Assembly (NCBI GenBank): GCA_014529385.2
Contig: CM043966.1
Coordinates: 142,772,211-142,836,210 of the forward strand
DNA: 64,000 nucleotides
Direction: 5' to 3'
Origin: Adiantum capillus-veneris
Lineage: Eukaryota > Streptophyta > Polypodiopsida > Polypodiales > Pteridaceae
Shown here: positions 21,801-30,756 of the stretch, one piece after another
Position numbering within the stretch: position 1 is the stretch's first letter
Layout of the letters: the number at the start of each line of letters is the position of its first letter
Made by a program: the position numbers and the translations under genes
The notes under the pieces: generated by a model
The model's database searches: none
What the model was told of the DNA's origin: nothing
Seen by the model: only the letters and a program-made list of their open reading frames with translations

Positions 21801-22114
21801 TATTGTATTGAGCTCATGAGTTCGTGGGCCCTCATGTAATCCGTTCCCCATGGCTGTAATCTGAAGAATTGTTCCAAGTGTATCGCCCACACAGCCTCTA
21901 TTACTTCCGGCCTTTGGTGGAGAGTCCATATCTCCCGTGGCATGATAGTTGTCTTCACCAAGTCGCCATCAGCATCCTTAAACTTTGAGATGAAGATGTG
22001 GGCAGGGATTTGAGCCAGTATTTCATCCGAGATGTGAGCCTTCTCATTTGTGGCAAGCTCCTCCACTTCATATGGTGCTACTGTCCACTGCCTATCTTTC
22101 TTTGGGTGAGGCAT
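18821..22114 (-). pseudogene. B2 ORF3 (coiled-coil protein), one frame with five nonsense codons
   Basis: The whole 1,097-codon frame can be followed without a frameshift. Stops lie at 21104, 20435, 20183, 19913 and 19001 (lowest base of each codon). The N-terminal domain includes FISKFKDADGD, MPREIW, SIQYDGQAI and GPMLTRIAYQALG. A Glu/Gln/Arg-rich coiled coil covers about 21050-19650, with a proline-rich patch near 20540-20630. The C-terminal domain keeps TFCPVPRRRTWK, LNYPVL, YMVSTL, PDLACQML and QTFEEAYITGFF. Several stops look like CAG to TAG or CGA to TGA changes, as expected of cytosine decay in a silenced copy. Same family as the intact B1 ORF3. Confidence 0.8.
19779..19838. repeat. 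30-bp tandem duplication inside B2 ORF3
   Basis: Two identical 30-bp units (19779-19808, 19809-19838) keep frame and repeat the decapeptide (K)EDLLVQQQI in the coiled coil. B1 lacks it. Confidence 0.85.
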
Positions 22115-22140
22115 TCTGTGTCAGGAGAATCACAAGCTGT
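22115..22140 (-). promoter_or_regulatory. B2 predicted 3' splice site for ORF3
   Basis: On the - strand TTCTCCTGACACAG ends at 22116, one base before the ORF3 ATG at 22114. It pairs with the donor at 34042/34041 and would remove gag-pol (11.9 kb). Confidence 0.5.
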
Positions 22141-22315
22141 CAGGAATTTCATTTCGCAATCAATTGCATTTAGAATTTTAGTAAAAAACAATTCAAAAGT
22201 TAAAACTGATCATAATTTGAACAAATTTCATCCATTCTTGTCCATATTTCACCAGTGGGACTAGGAATGCTAAAGCTATGACTGATAGAAATTTGAGTCA
22301 GTTCTGGATCTGAGG

Positions 22316-23427
22316 TACACCGATCGCGATCGTAGTAGAGAGGCCAAATTTGGATTTGATCATATGAATGGGTTGCTGATAGTTAGAGGGTCATTTTGGC
22401 CCATCCTGTGTGTTTTTTGGACCACTTTTGAGTTTATAGGTCCCATTTCTAGGTTACAAGGGAGTTTTGGACTAGACTCTGATTTTTTATGAGTTTTTGA
22501 TGTCCAGTTGGCTTGAAACTTGGATGGTGACTTGAACAAGATGTGTTTTGGTCAAATTCTGGGTTTGAGGTACACCGATCGCGATCGTAGTACAGAGGCC
22601 AAATTTGGGGGAAACTGGATGGTCATGAACTCCTATGCTTGCCTAGCCCACTGATGATTTATTTTCAAGTTTGGACTTAAAATGAACAATTTAGAGCAAT
22701 TTTTCACTATTTGACCATATTTTACTAAGTCTAACCATATTTGGTTTCCCCGATGAATTTTGGTTGGATCTTGGAGTTAGTTGAAGTTAGTTCTGGAGCT
22801 GCCACTGCTCCTATGATGTTCTGCTACTATCAGCCTACTCCATTGTCTGATTTTGACCTTATCAGGCACTTTAGACCCTGTCTTAGGAGGTTTCCCAGAT
22901 CTGTGCATTTTTCAGGCATTTCTTGGATATCCATGTGATGTTTGAGCATCCTTAAGGTGGTTTTGGCATTGCCTCGGCTCCAAGTCTAGCTTTGTGTGAT
23001 CATTCGAAACTGAAATTACCATATCTGTACTTGTAGGAGATTCTGAGATCCATCTGAGGTTTCCTGTAACTGTCCTGACCCTTAGTCGGACAATTATTCC
23101 TTCCAAACCATCCATCATCATTTTTAACCAGATTTGGGTAGTATAAGGTCAAAATTTTCCTTTTTGGTTGTGTTTGACAAATTGGGCCCATTCTATGAGC
23201 AAAATTTGTGCATTTTCCTTGAAAATTCAAGAGGGTGTACTTTTATCTGAGTTCCAAGCATGGGCCAACTCAAAAGTTGCAAAACCTGCAAATGGGGGCA
23301 TCGATTGCGATCGTACCATGGAGGCCAAATTTGGTTTTGACACCAGCAGATTGTAGGCGAGGTTGAGGGGAGGTGTTTTGCAAAATCTGTCCCAATTTTT
23401 GTCAGGGAGGTACACTGATTGCGATCG
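22316..23427. repeat. B2 palindrome array in the spacer, four sites
   Basis: Core CGATCGCGATCG at 22321-22332 and 22576-22587, with decayed cores at 23302-23313 (CGATTGCGATCG) and 23416-23427 (TGATTGCGATCG). Conserved flanks AGGTACAC and GTAGTAC...GGCCAAAT extend the unit to about 50 bp, with partial pairing of outer TAC and GTA. Spacings are 255, 726 and 114 bp. Confidence 0.85.
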
Positions 23428-24367
23428 GTGTACCACCACCAAATATGGTTTTGACCACATAGCTTTGTTCCTGGCCTTGTGGGGAGCACACTGATGTGTT
23501 CTGTGGCTGAAAGAAGTTTTGCATGGATGCCTCTAAGGGCCCTCGACTTCTTTGACCCAATCCGACTTTGATTCGATCCTTTCGCCCGTTTGTGCAAAGA
23601 TTCGCGCTTGCATGCATAATAGACTTCATCTTTACTTAATAGGGAACATACCTGTGAAATCTGGTGTGAAATGCTGGCTCCAACCGTTCGTACGGAGCAG
23701 AAACGTGGCAGCTCGCTCTAGGTCAAAAAAGCTCTCTCCTTCTCTCTCAAAAGGTGAAAATGAACAATGAGCTAGACTTTGGCCTACCTGACCTATATCT
23801 TCCCGAGATTTTCATAACACCGGGTTGATTTTTCTCGCCATTGATCTTGATTTAATCTGCATACCACTTGTGGGTCGAATCGTTCATCATTCCTACGTCG
23901 TATGACCGTTTGATGCGATTTTGGCGAAATGTAGTCATGATCATTGAGGCCGAAATTTGACATCTTCAGATTAGCTTCATATCTTCCATGCTTGATAATT
24001 TTCTCATGATACTTCGACGTTTGCTTCCAGAACTTGATTCCGACACTTGTGAGCGAGATTTTTTTGAATTTTAGATGTTTTATTAACGAAAATCAAACAC
24101 AATAAAATGAAAATACTTATTAACTCGTGAAAATTTAGCCAAACTTATTATACTCACCCCTAAGCATATATTTTCTCTAGAAGCATCCCAATGCTCCGGA
24201 TTTGTCATTACAGCTCATTATTATGCTAGTCGGATGATACAAAAAAGGAAACTGCTAAAAATGCCAGGTTTTGATCGAATTTGTTCAAAACTGAACTCTA
24301 AATAATGAAAAAAAACACACACATTATGTAAATATATACACATTGGACCTCTTAATGGCCCTGACTG

Positions 24368-24404
24368 TTACTCTCCCCTTCCTTGTCCGAGTCGTCTTGG
24401 ACGA
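24368..24404 (-). promoter_or_regulatory. B2 internal hairpin plus polypurine tract at the pol end
   Basis: On the - strand TCGTC (24404-24400), loop CAA, GACGA (24396-24392), then GGACAAGGAAGGGGAGAG running into the pol stop. It corresponds to the B1 site at 8225-8268. Confidence 0.45.
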
Positions 24405-25606
24405 AGGGTGGTGCATGTGCATGGGTTTTGAACTCTTGGTCTATGCATGGCCGTGTCATGTGGCCCTATTCTGATGTTTGAGACAATGCGTTGGGTAACA
24501 ATATGTTGTGCATGATGTGGGAACTGAATATAGTGTTCAGTGGCCTTTGATGGTGAGGGTATCTGTTTATGGAACATGAGATCCTGTAGTTGAATTGCTC
24601 TTTCCTTGATTGTGGGTGTTGTGCCGGCAACTATTTTTGGAACCCATTTATATGTGGTTTGTTGCATCTGCACCGATTCTGCTTTAGTTTTCACCGGTTT
24701 CCAATGCCATTTGGAAGATTCAGGCTTCGTGGTTTGAGTTTTGGTGTTCCTTTTGAGCTCTGGTATTTTAGCGTTATCCTTTTTTTGTTGCCATTTCCAC
24801 TTGGAAGTAGGTTCGGAAGGTTTTGGAGATGATGCCGCTTCCGTCAGGAGTTTGCCCTTAGGTACCCATATCTTGCTCGGTTTGTTGGTCAGCAATGATT
24901 TCCTGATCCAGACCTTTTGAATAACCTTGGGGGTTGTTTTTGGTTGAATAGCCGATTGCTTATTGTCGATGGGGATACTTGGCCACGAGTGATCTGTTTT
25001 TGCGAATGGAGTCATGTACACGTTAGAGTCGTGTGTGTACCTTAACGCATGTTCCGACCATTCAGTGACTACATTGTACGTTCTCATCCATGGAACTCCT
25101 AAACATATTGATTCTCTGATTTCTTCGTCTTTCATTACGAAAAATTGATGAGGGCAACTGTTTCCATCAAGATTGATTGGCAAGTTTACTATCCCCATCG
25201 TTGGCATTGTTGCACCGTTTTCCGCACGTAGATCAATTGTGGATTGCACGAGTGGTTCATCTGTTAGCATCTTGTAATTGGAGAAGTTGACCGCATTCAC
25301 TCTTGCACCTGTGTCAATTAATGCTCGCTGATACCTGCCATGCGGGAGTTTGACATTGATTCGAACATCAATTCCTGTTTCCCATTGCTCATCATTTTGA
25401 ATGATAGATAAAGGAATTTGAGTAGTGTCCAGTGGTGTAGGAATTAGTTTTTTTTGTAATGCTTGTTTCTTTTTAAAATCCTGACTTTGGCCTCCTCCTG
25501 CGCTTGAGCTTTTGTTTCTTTTGCTTTGTTCTTGCGCTCCTTCGCAGCATGTATTTTGGCAAGCATTCCTGTGGTTAGTGGCAAGTTGTATTTCTTTAGT
25601 CTGCAA
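24368..25606 (-). CDS. B2 second retropepsin-like domain with Trp motifs (pol C-terminus)
   Basis: A 412-codon frame. It matches the B1 post-integrase region from about residue 50; earlier residues come from the wrong frame, so a frameshift (probably in the T-run near 25450) separates it from integrase. ALIDTGA has the catalytic triplet D98-T99-G100, and ICLGVPW at about 167-173 is the usual second retropepsin motif. The basic tail has spaced Trp motifs: VWIRK, IWVPK, KWKWQ, KWHWKP, YKWVPK. It may be a second protease or an inactive protease-like fold used for binding. Its catalytic triplet being intact in two diverged copies argues that the site matters. Confidence 0.7.
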   Translation of the reverse strand: MQTKEIQLATNHRNACQNTCCEGAQEQSKRNKSSSAGGGQSQDFKKKQALQKKLIPTPLDTTQIPLSIIQNDEQWETGIDVRINVKLPHGRYQRALIDTGARVNAVNFSNYKMLTDEPLVQSTIDLRAENGATMPTMGIVNLPINLDGNSCPHQFFVMKDEEIRESICLGVPWMRTYNVVTEWSEHALRYTHDSNVYMTPFAKTDHSWPSIPIDNKQSAIQPKTTPKVIQKVWIRKSLLTNKPSKIWVPKGKLLTEAASSPKPSEPTSKWKWQQKKDNAKIPELKRNTKTQTTKPESSKWHWKPVKTKAESVQMQQTTYKWVPKIVAGTTPTIKERAIQLQDLMFHKQIPSPSKATEHYIQFPHHAQHIVTQRIVSNIRIGPHDTAMHRPRVQNPCTCTTLRPRRLGQGRGE

Positions 25607-25614
25607 CCACTAAT

Positions 25615-28600
25615 CTAGTTAGGCATTTCCTCGCCCTCTAATGTCGCAAGTTTGATGGCACTGCTAGATGATATGTCATGAATCACGTAGGGTCCATTCC
25701 CTCGCTTTTTGAGTTTTCGGGAATGTTGTTTTAGGGTATACATTAAAACATAATCCCTAATAGCAAATTCCTTGTTAATTACGTGTTGATCAAAGAATGA
25801 TTTCATGTTTCGTTTTTGCGCATAGATCGACGCAACTGCTCTCAATCTAGTTTCATCCAGTTTTTCTAGGATATCTACCTGATTGGATAATTCATGGCTT
25901 GTCCATTCTAATTGTTTAGCGACTCGAAGTGTGGGAATAAGGAATTCAAGTGGCAAAATCTCTTGCATTCCATAAACCATGTTGAATGGAGTCGTTCCGA
26001 TGGATGTTTTGTAAGCTACTCGATACGCCCATAAAGCTGAATGCAGCTTTTGATCCCAGTCAGCTCTCGATTCACCGACAATTTTGGTAAGAATTGTCAC
26101 CAAAATTTTATTTGTACTTTCTGCTTGGCCGTTCGCTTGTGGGTGATAAGGGGCGGACTTCCTGTGAATTACCATGAATTTGTTCAATAGGAATTTTATC
26201 ACTTCATTGATAAAGTGAGTGCCTCTATCGCTCACGAGCTCAATTGGTAAGCCATATCTGGTGAAAATGTTCTCGTACAAAAACTGTGCTTTCGTTTTTG
26301 CATCATTTCTGGCTGTTGCTTTAGCTTCCACCCATTTTGTTAGATAATCTGTTACCACTATAATGTATTGAGCATGTGTTTTATACCCCGGAGGCGTTAT
26401 CGGTCCTACAAAATCTATTCCCCATTTCGCAAACGCTCTTGCCCCCATCATTGGCCTTAAGGGCATATCGTCTCGTGCTCTCGGAATTTTTATTTTGTGG
26501 CACTCATCACATCGTTTCACAAACTCTTCATCATCCATGAATAGTGTAGGCCACCATATGCCCGCAATAAGAATTGCTTTGGCAGTTTTGTCAGCTGAGA
26601 AATGTCCACCAGCTTGTCCGTTGTGTGCTTGATCTAAGATAGGAATGTATTCCTCTTCAGTCGCACACATTCTCAATTGATGGTCCTTTCCCCTCTTGTA
26701 AAGAGCGTCCTCAATCATTACATAGTTTTCTGCCTCTTTCATGATTGTTTTGATTCGTGATCTACTCATCCCCTCAGGTAGGATCCTGGTGGTGAGGTAA
26801 TCAACGATGTAGTTACTCCATCGGGGTGCTACAGAAAATCTGAATAGAGTCGCATGTTCTATTGGCTTTTGAAGTGTGCATTTGACACAAGATTTGATAT
26901 GCATATGAACACTATGTTGCATTTTTTGCCAATACACACCCGCTCTCATCAATCGCTGGTACATTTGTGCATGCCCATTGTGAATTCCCGTTGTTTGTAT
27001 ATGAGCCTGGTTTAGGTACAATTCTCGTTCATCAGATTCAACACAAAGCCTAAGGATTTGATCCATTCCCTGTTTATATAACCGGCCCGCTAACATTACC
27101 AATGATATGGATGTTGCAATGGTCGATGGTTGTCTTGTCATATTCAAAGACCCGATAGTCAGCAAAGGAATTAAGTCCTCGCTCCATCTTGGAACCATTT
27201 CTATGTTGAAAAGATACGCATCTGGCAGATCATCGTCAACTCCTACAGGGTTTTCTCCATGCATCATTCTAGATAAATGGTCCGCTCTTTGGTGTGTAGT
27301 ACCTTTCTTGACCACTACTGTGAAATCAAACTCAAGCAGTATGATGAACCATCGAACAATCCTTCCCGTACTGCAAGGTTTGTTTACTAAGTACAGCAGT
27401 GCTTGGTGATCAATGAAAAATACAAATTTATTGGAAAGTAAGTAGTGTCTAAACTTTTTCACCGCATAGACCATACCTAATCTCTCCCTCTGCGTTGTCG
27501 TGTAATTCCTCTCTGCGTTGTTCAATTGGCTACTGGAGTAACTTATTGGAAAATCCATGTTGTTCTCTCCAGGTTGTGCAAGTATGCATCCTATTGCATA
27601 TGCTGATGCATCCACGTGAATGTGAAAGATCTTTTCCCAATCCGGAGCTTTCAATATTGGAGCGGAAATTAATCTCTGCTTCAACGTTTGAAAAGCTTCT
27701 TCGCACTCTTCTGTCCACTCAAATTTAGTTATCAGCGCGTAAAGTGGTTTTGCAATTATAGTGTATGAGTAGATAAATCTGCGATAATACCCACAATGAC
27801 CCATAAATGCCTGTACCTCTTTCACCCTTGCTGGTCGTGGTAGATCAACAATGACGCTGATCTTCTCCATGTCTATCGAAATCCCGTTTTTGGACACTAT
27901 ATGTCCCAGTATTTTGCCCTGTCTTACCATGAAGACGCATTTTTCTGGATTCAGGCAAATTCGATACAGCCTGCATTTTTCGAACACCTTGGTCAAGTGC
28001 TCTATGTGCTCCAGTCTTACAAGGGAGTGAACGCACAAGTCATCCATGTAAATTTCTAAGAATTGTCTTAGATATTCTTTAAAAGAATGACCCATTAGCC
28101 TTTGAAATGTAGCTGGTGCATTTGTTAGGCCAAAATCCATTACCCGGAATGCAAAAATACCCCATTCAATTGCGAAAGCTATTTTGTGCTGATCCTCTGG
28201 CTTTATTGCGAGTTGGTTGTAACCTGAAAAGCCATCTAAGAAGCTATAAGCCTCTTTGCCTGCTACTCTTTCTATTACATGATCAGTAATGGGTAGGGGA
28301 TAGTTGTCTCGAATTATAGCAGCGTTTACTTTCTTGAGATTGACACACACTCTCAACTTTCCGTTTTTCTTCGGAACCACCACAATTGGTGAAACCCAAT
28401 CGGTGTGCTCAATTTCGTAAATAAACTCTGCCTCCTTAAGTTTATCTATCTCCTCCTTGATCTTTTTAGCAAATGTTTCATTGTAAGTATAGGGACGTTG
28501 TGTGCTGGGTTTAGCGTCATTCTTAAGGGGTATCGTGTGTTGACAAATACTAGGATCCACCCCCTTAAGATCTTTGTATGACCACACAAACACATCTCTA

Positions 28601-29103
28601 TATTGTTTAAGAGTAGCTACCAAAAGCTTTTCCTCCTCATCAGTAAGATCCGTGGCAATATATGTAGGTTTTGGATCTTCTCCTGGCTCCGCTAGATCTA
28701 TTCGTTTGGCTTTTTCAGGACCGTCATACGATGTACCCGATTCTTTTAATTCCCTCATAGGTTGTTGCACTATGATTTTCCTATCTTGTATGGTATATTT
28801 CTTATAATGGGACGGTGCATCTATCTTGTCAGAACCCGTATCGTCATTTGTTTCAAAGTCGGTCGTCCATATGTCTCTAAGGGTTCGCTTGAGCTTGTTG
28901 TACTCTGCTTTCCTCTCTGTTTTGGTCATTTCGGACCCCGTTTTCCTCTCCTTTTGCGACTTAGTCATCCGCTTCTCGTGTCTGTTCTTCTTGTTGTTTT
29001 CCCATGGTTTAGTTTTGGTAAACCGGCCAGTGACCATGTCTTTGTCACAATCCTCAGCTTTGACAAGTTTTAGATATCCCGTTCTGTCATTGACAAGAGG
29101 CAT
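25615..29103 (-). CDS. pol: B2 reverse transcriptase, RNase H, two H2C2 domains and integrase
   Basis: A 1,162-codon uninterrupted frame. RT: WVSPIVVVPKKNG, FLDGFSGYNQ, GLTNAPATFQR and catalytic YMDD at residues 352-355. RNase H: first Asp at 498 (HVDASAYAIGC), then TTQRERLGM and FFIDHQALLYL. First H2C2: HIQTTGIH with CVKC, about 697-740. Second H2C2: HNGQAGGH with CDEC, about 826-866. Integrase core GIDFVG, VSDRGTHF and NGQAES (DD35E, about 896, 957 and 994). The C-terminal module is KKRGNGPYVIHD. The stop at 25615 replaces the Trp of the MPNWISGCR motif of B1 and B3, so the original protein continued into protease 2. The ATG used here is arbitrary: upstream protease sequence is in the same frame, so the real product was a gag-pol polyprotein. 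Confidence 0.9.
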   Translation of the reverse strand: MPLVNDRTGYLKLVKAEDCDKDMVTGRFTKTKPWENNKKNRHEKRMTKSQKERKTGSEMTKTERKAEYNKLKRTLRDIWTTDFETNDDTGSDKIDAPSHYKKYTIQDRKIIVQQPMRELKESGTSYDGPEKAKRIDLAEPGEDPKPTYIATDLTDEEEKLLVATLKQYRDVFVWSYKDLKGVDPSICQHTIPLKNDAKPSTQRPYTYNETFAKKIKEEIDKLKEAEFIYEIEHTDWVSPIVVVPKKNGKLRVCVNLKKVNAAIIRDNYPLPITDHVIERVAGKEAYSFLDGFSGYNQLAIKPEDQHKIAFAIEWGIFAFRVMDFGLTNAPATFQRLMGHSFKEYLRQFLEIYMDDLCVHSLVRLEHIEHLTKVFEKCRLYRICLNPEKCVFMVRQGKILGHIVSKNGISIDMEKISVIVDLPRPARVKEVQAFMGHCGYYRRFIYSYTIIAKPLYALITKFEWTEECEEAFQTLKQRLISAPILKAPDWEKIFHIHVDASAYAIGCILAQPGENNMDFPISYSSSQLNNAERNYTTTQRERLGMVYAVKKFRHYLLSNKFVFFIDHQALLYLVNKPCSTGRIVRWFIILLEFDFTVVVKKGTTHQRADHLSRMMHGENPVGVDDDLPDAYLFNIEMVPRWSEDLIPLLTIGSLNMTRQPSTIATSISLVMLAGRLYKQGMDQILRLCVESDERELYLNQAHIQTTGIHNGHAQMYQRLMRAGVYWQKMQHSVHMHIKSCVKCTLQKPIEHATLFRFSVAPRWSNYIVDYLTTRILPEGMSRSRIKTIMKEAENYVMIEDALYKRGKDHQLRMCATEEEYIPILDQAHNGQAGGHFSADKTAKAILIAGIWWPTLFMDDEEFVKRCDECHKIKIPRARDDMPLRPMMGARAFAKWGIDFVGPITPPGYKTHAQYIIVVTDYLTKWVEAKATARNDAKTKAQFLYENIFTRYGLPIELVSDRGTHFINEVIKFLLNKFMVIHRKSAPYHPQANGQAESTNKILVTILTKIVGESRADWDQKLHSALWAYRVAYKTSIGTTPFNMVYGMQEILPLEFLIPTLRVAKQLEWTSHELSNQVDILEKLDETRLRAVASIYAQKRNMKSFFDQHVINKEFAIRDYVLMYTLKQHSRKLKKRGNGPYVIHDISSSSAIKLATLEGEEMPN

Positions 29104-29199
29104 AGGATTATGCTTATTCGCCCTTGATTTTCTGGCTCTCTTGGATTTATACCGCTATTGTCAACTAGGGTTTTGGTTATGAAACTCGTAAAACCTGTC

Positions 29200-30594
29200 C
29201 TATCTCATTCTGTATTTTCTGTTCGTCTCTGATGCGCTTGATCTTTCATCATCAGCCTCTATCAGTTGGTTTTCGTCATCCAATGATGGAAAGTCACAGC
29301 ATAGTGAATCCGTGAATTCCTCTTCTGTTTTATTCCTTTCGTTCACTACAGATACCTCATCATTTATTCGTTTACAACCAGTCTCACGTGGAGGTTTTTC
29401 CTGTTCCTCATTCTTTGATCCCGACTCAAGGACAACGCTAGCCATTTGCAACGTTACTAGGTCGTATCCTTCTTCGTCACAAAATTTCGTAGGTGTGCAT
29501 TCGTTAACACATACGTCCAAGGTTGACAATATTTGAGTCCACCCGAATGGCTCAAATAGATGTTCCACGAAAGGTTCTGGGAAATAAGCCTCGTCTTCGG
29601 TGGATCTTTTCAGAACGCATTCCTCTCGGATTATCTCACCACATTCGGATGCTCCACACATCCAGACATGCGCTTTTGTTTGCATCCACGCAGGTATTTC
29701 TTTTTCATTTACAGTGGTAGAATTAAATTCTTGCGCTGGTGTTTTCGCAACGTCTCTATAGCTGTGATCCTTCATGTTGATTTTCATTATTAGTTCTTCG
29801 TGCCTTAGGTAGATTTGATCGTAACCCCAATCCTGTATCATTTTGAGTTGACGCATGAATGGTCGTCCCAAAATAATGTCAAAGTTGTTCGTTTTTTCGA
29901 AATCCGCCACGGCAAAGGTGTGCTCATAGTCAATTCCACACGAAGTTACAATTATTTGGTCCAAGATCCCCAACGGCCTCTCTACATACCCATCTGCGAG
30001 TTGCAGTTTCATTCTAGTTTTCCTGAGAACTGGACGGCCCCACTTCTCCCATTGCTTTGTAGCAATCGCCACTCCAACTCCACTGTCTAGTATAGCGATT
30101 GTTGTTATATCTTGATACTCAATAGGTAATGTTGTGTTACCCTCGTCTCCTTCGCAATAATCTCCGACCTTGTTTATGGGCACTGGTTGGGCTTTGGGTT
30201 GACTTCCCCGTTTGTTTCCTTCTCCCGGAGGGTTTGTCGGAAGAGGAATCTTTACTCCCTTGTGCTCCATATGTTTTGCCATGTCTTCCCACAAATGTGG
30301 TTTGACTCTCAAGAGTTCAGACAACGTGATGGTGCATGTTATAGGTGTCGATAGCATCTCTTGAAGACTCTTTGAGTCAACCATATTTGGGATAGTTCTT
30401 ATCTGGGATGGAACTAATCTTATCTCCGATTGTGCCTCATGTTCACCTATAAATGAAGACAAGGTTTTCAAGGATTGGGTTTTGCTTTGCACCGAAATTT
30501 CCATTCCCGCATCCCCATACAATGATTGTATATCGGCTGGAAAAAATCCGTTATCCATGTTAATTTCAGGAATTGGAGCAGATTGTAACGTCAC
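29200..30594 (-). CDS. B2 protease 1 (retropepsin) and linker of the gag-pol frame
   Basis: A 464-codon open part of the gag-pol frame, in the same phase as the RT-integrase part and separated from it by a short stop-bearing stretch (29104-29199). The canonical retropepsin is visible: AILDSGVG with the Asp-Ser-Gly triplet and IILGRPFMRQ downstream. A linker follows with WMCGASECG, TLDVCV and FCDEEGYDLV, shared with B1. It would cut the polyprotein during particle maturation. B3 keeps the first motif only. Confidence 0.8.
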   Translation of the reverse strand: MTLQSAPIPEINMDNGFFPADIQSLYGDAGMEISVQSKTQSLKTLSSFIGEHEAQSEIRLVPSQIRTIPNMVDSKSLQEMLSTPITCTITLSELLRVKPHLWEDMAKHMEHKGVKIPLPTNPPGEGNKRGSQPKAQPVPINKVGDYCEGDEGNTTLPIEYQDITTIAILDSGVGVAIATKQWEKWGRPVLRKTRMKLQLADGYVERPLGILDQIIVTSCGIDYEHTFAVADFEKTNNFDIILGRPFMRQLKMIQDWGYDQIYLRHEELIMKINMKDHSYRDVAKTPAQEFNSTTVNEKEIPAWMQTKAHVWMCGASECGEIIREECVLKRSTEDEAYFPEPFVEHLFEPFGWTQILSTLDVCVNECTPTKFCDEEGYDLVTLQMASVVLESGSKNEEQEKPPRETGCKRINDEVSVVNERNKTEEEFTDSLCCDFPSLDDENQLIEADDERSSASETNRKYRMR

Positions 30595-30756
30595 GCTTCC
30601 ATTTTTTCTGTTTCTAATGGTTTCCCATAAGTGTTGTGGCCATTGTTCTTCAACCTCTGGAATTTACATCATTGTCATTGATTTAGCATCATCAGTCGTG
30701 TTTGGCACAACTCGATGATCCAGTGGCAATACTGTTTCAGGCTTGGGTTCGTTTAA

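Larger units (their letters stand above)
22115..24367 (-). other. B2 noncoding spacer between pol and ORF3
   Basis: No supported gene. It holds four copies of the B2 palindrome unit (22321-23427). The rest, 23430-24367, shows no feature I recognise apart from AT-rich sequence near 24060-24350. Confidence 0.6.

Noticed and set aside
24368-25606. B2 protease 2 region as a captured host aspartic protease gene
   Set aside because: It follows integrase in both B1 and B2 with the same linker and tail, so it is part of the element polyprotein.
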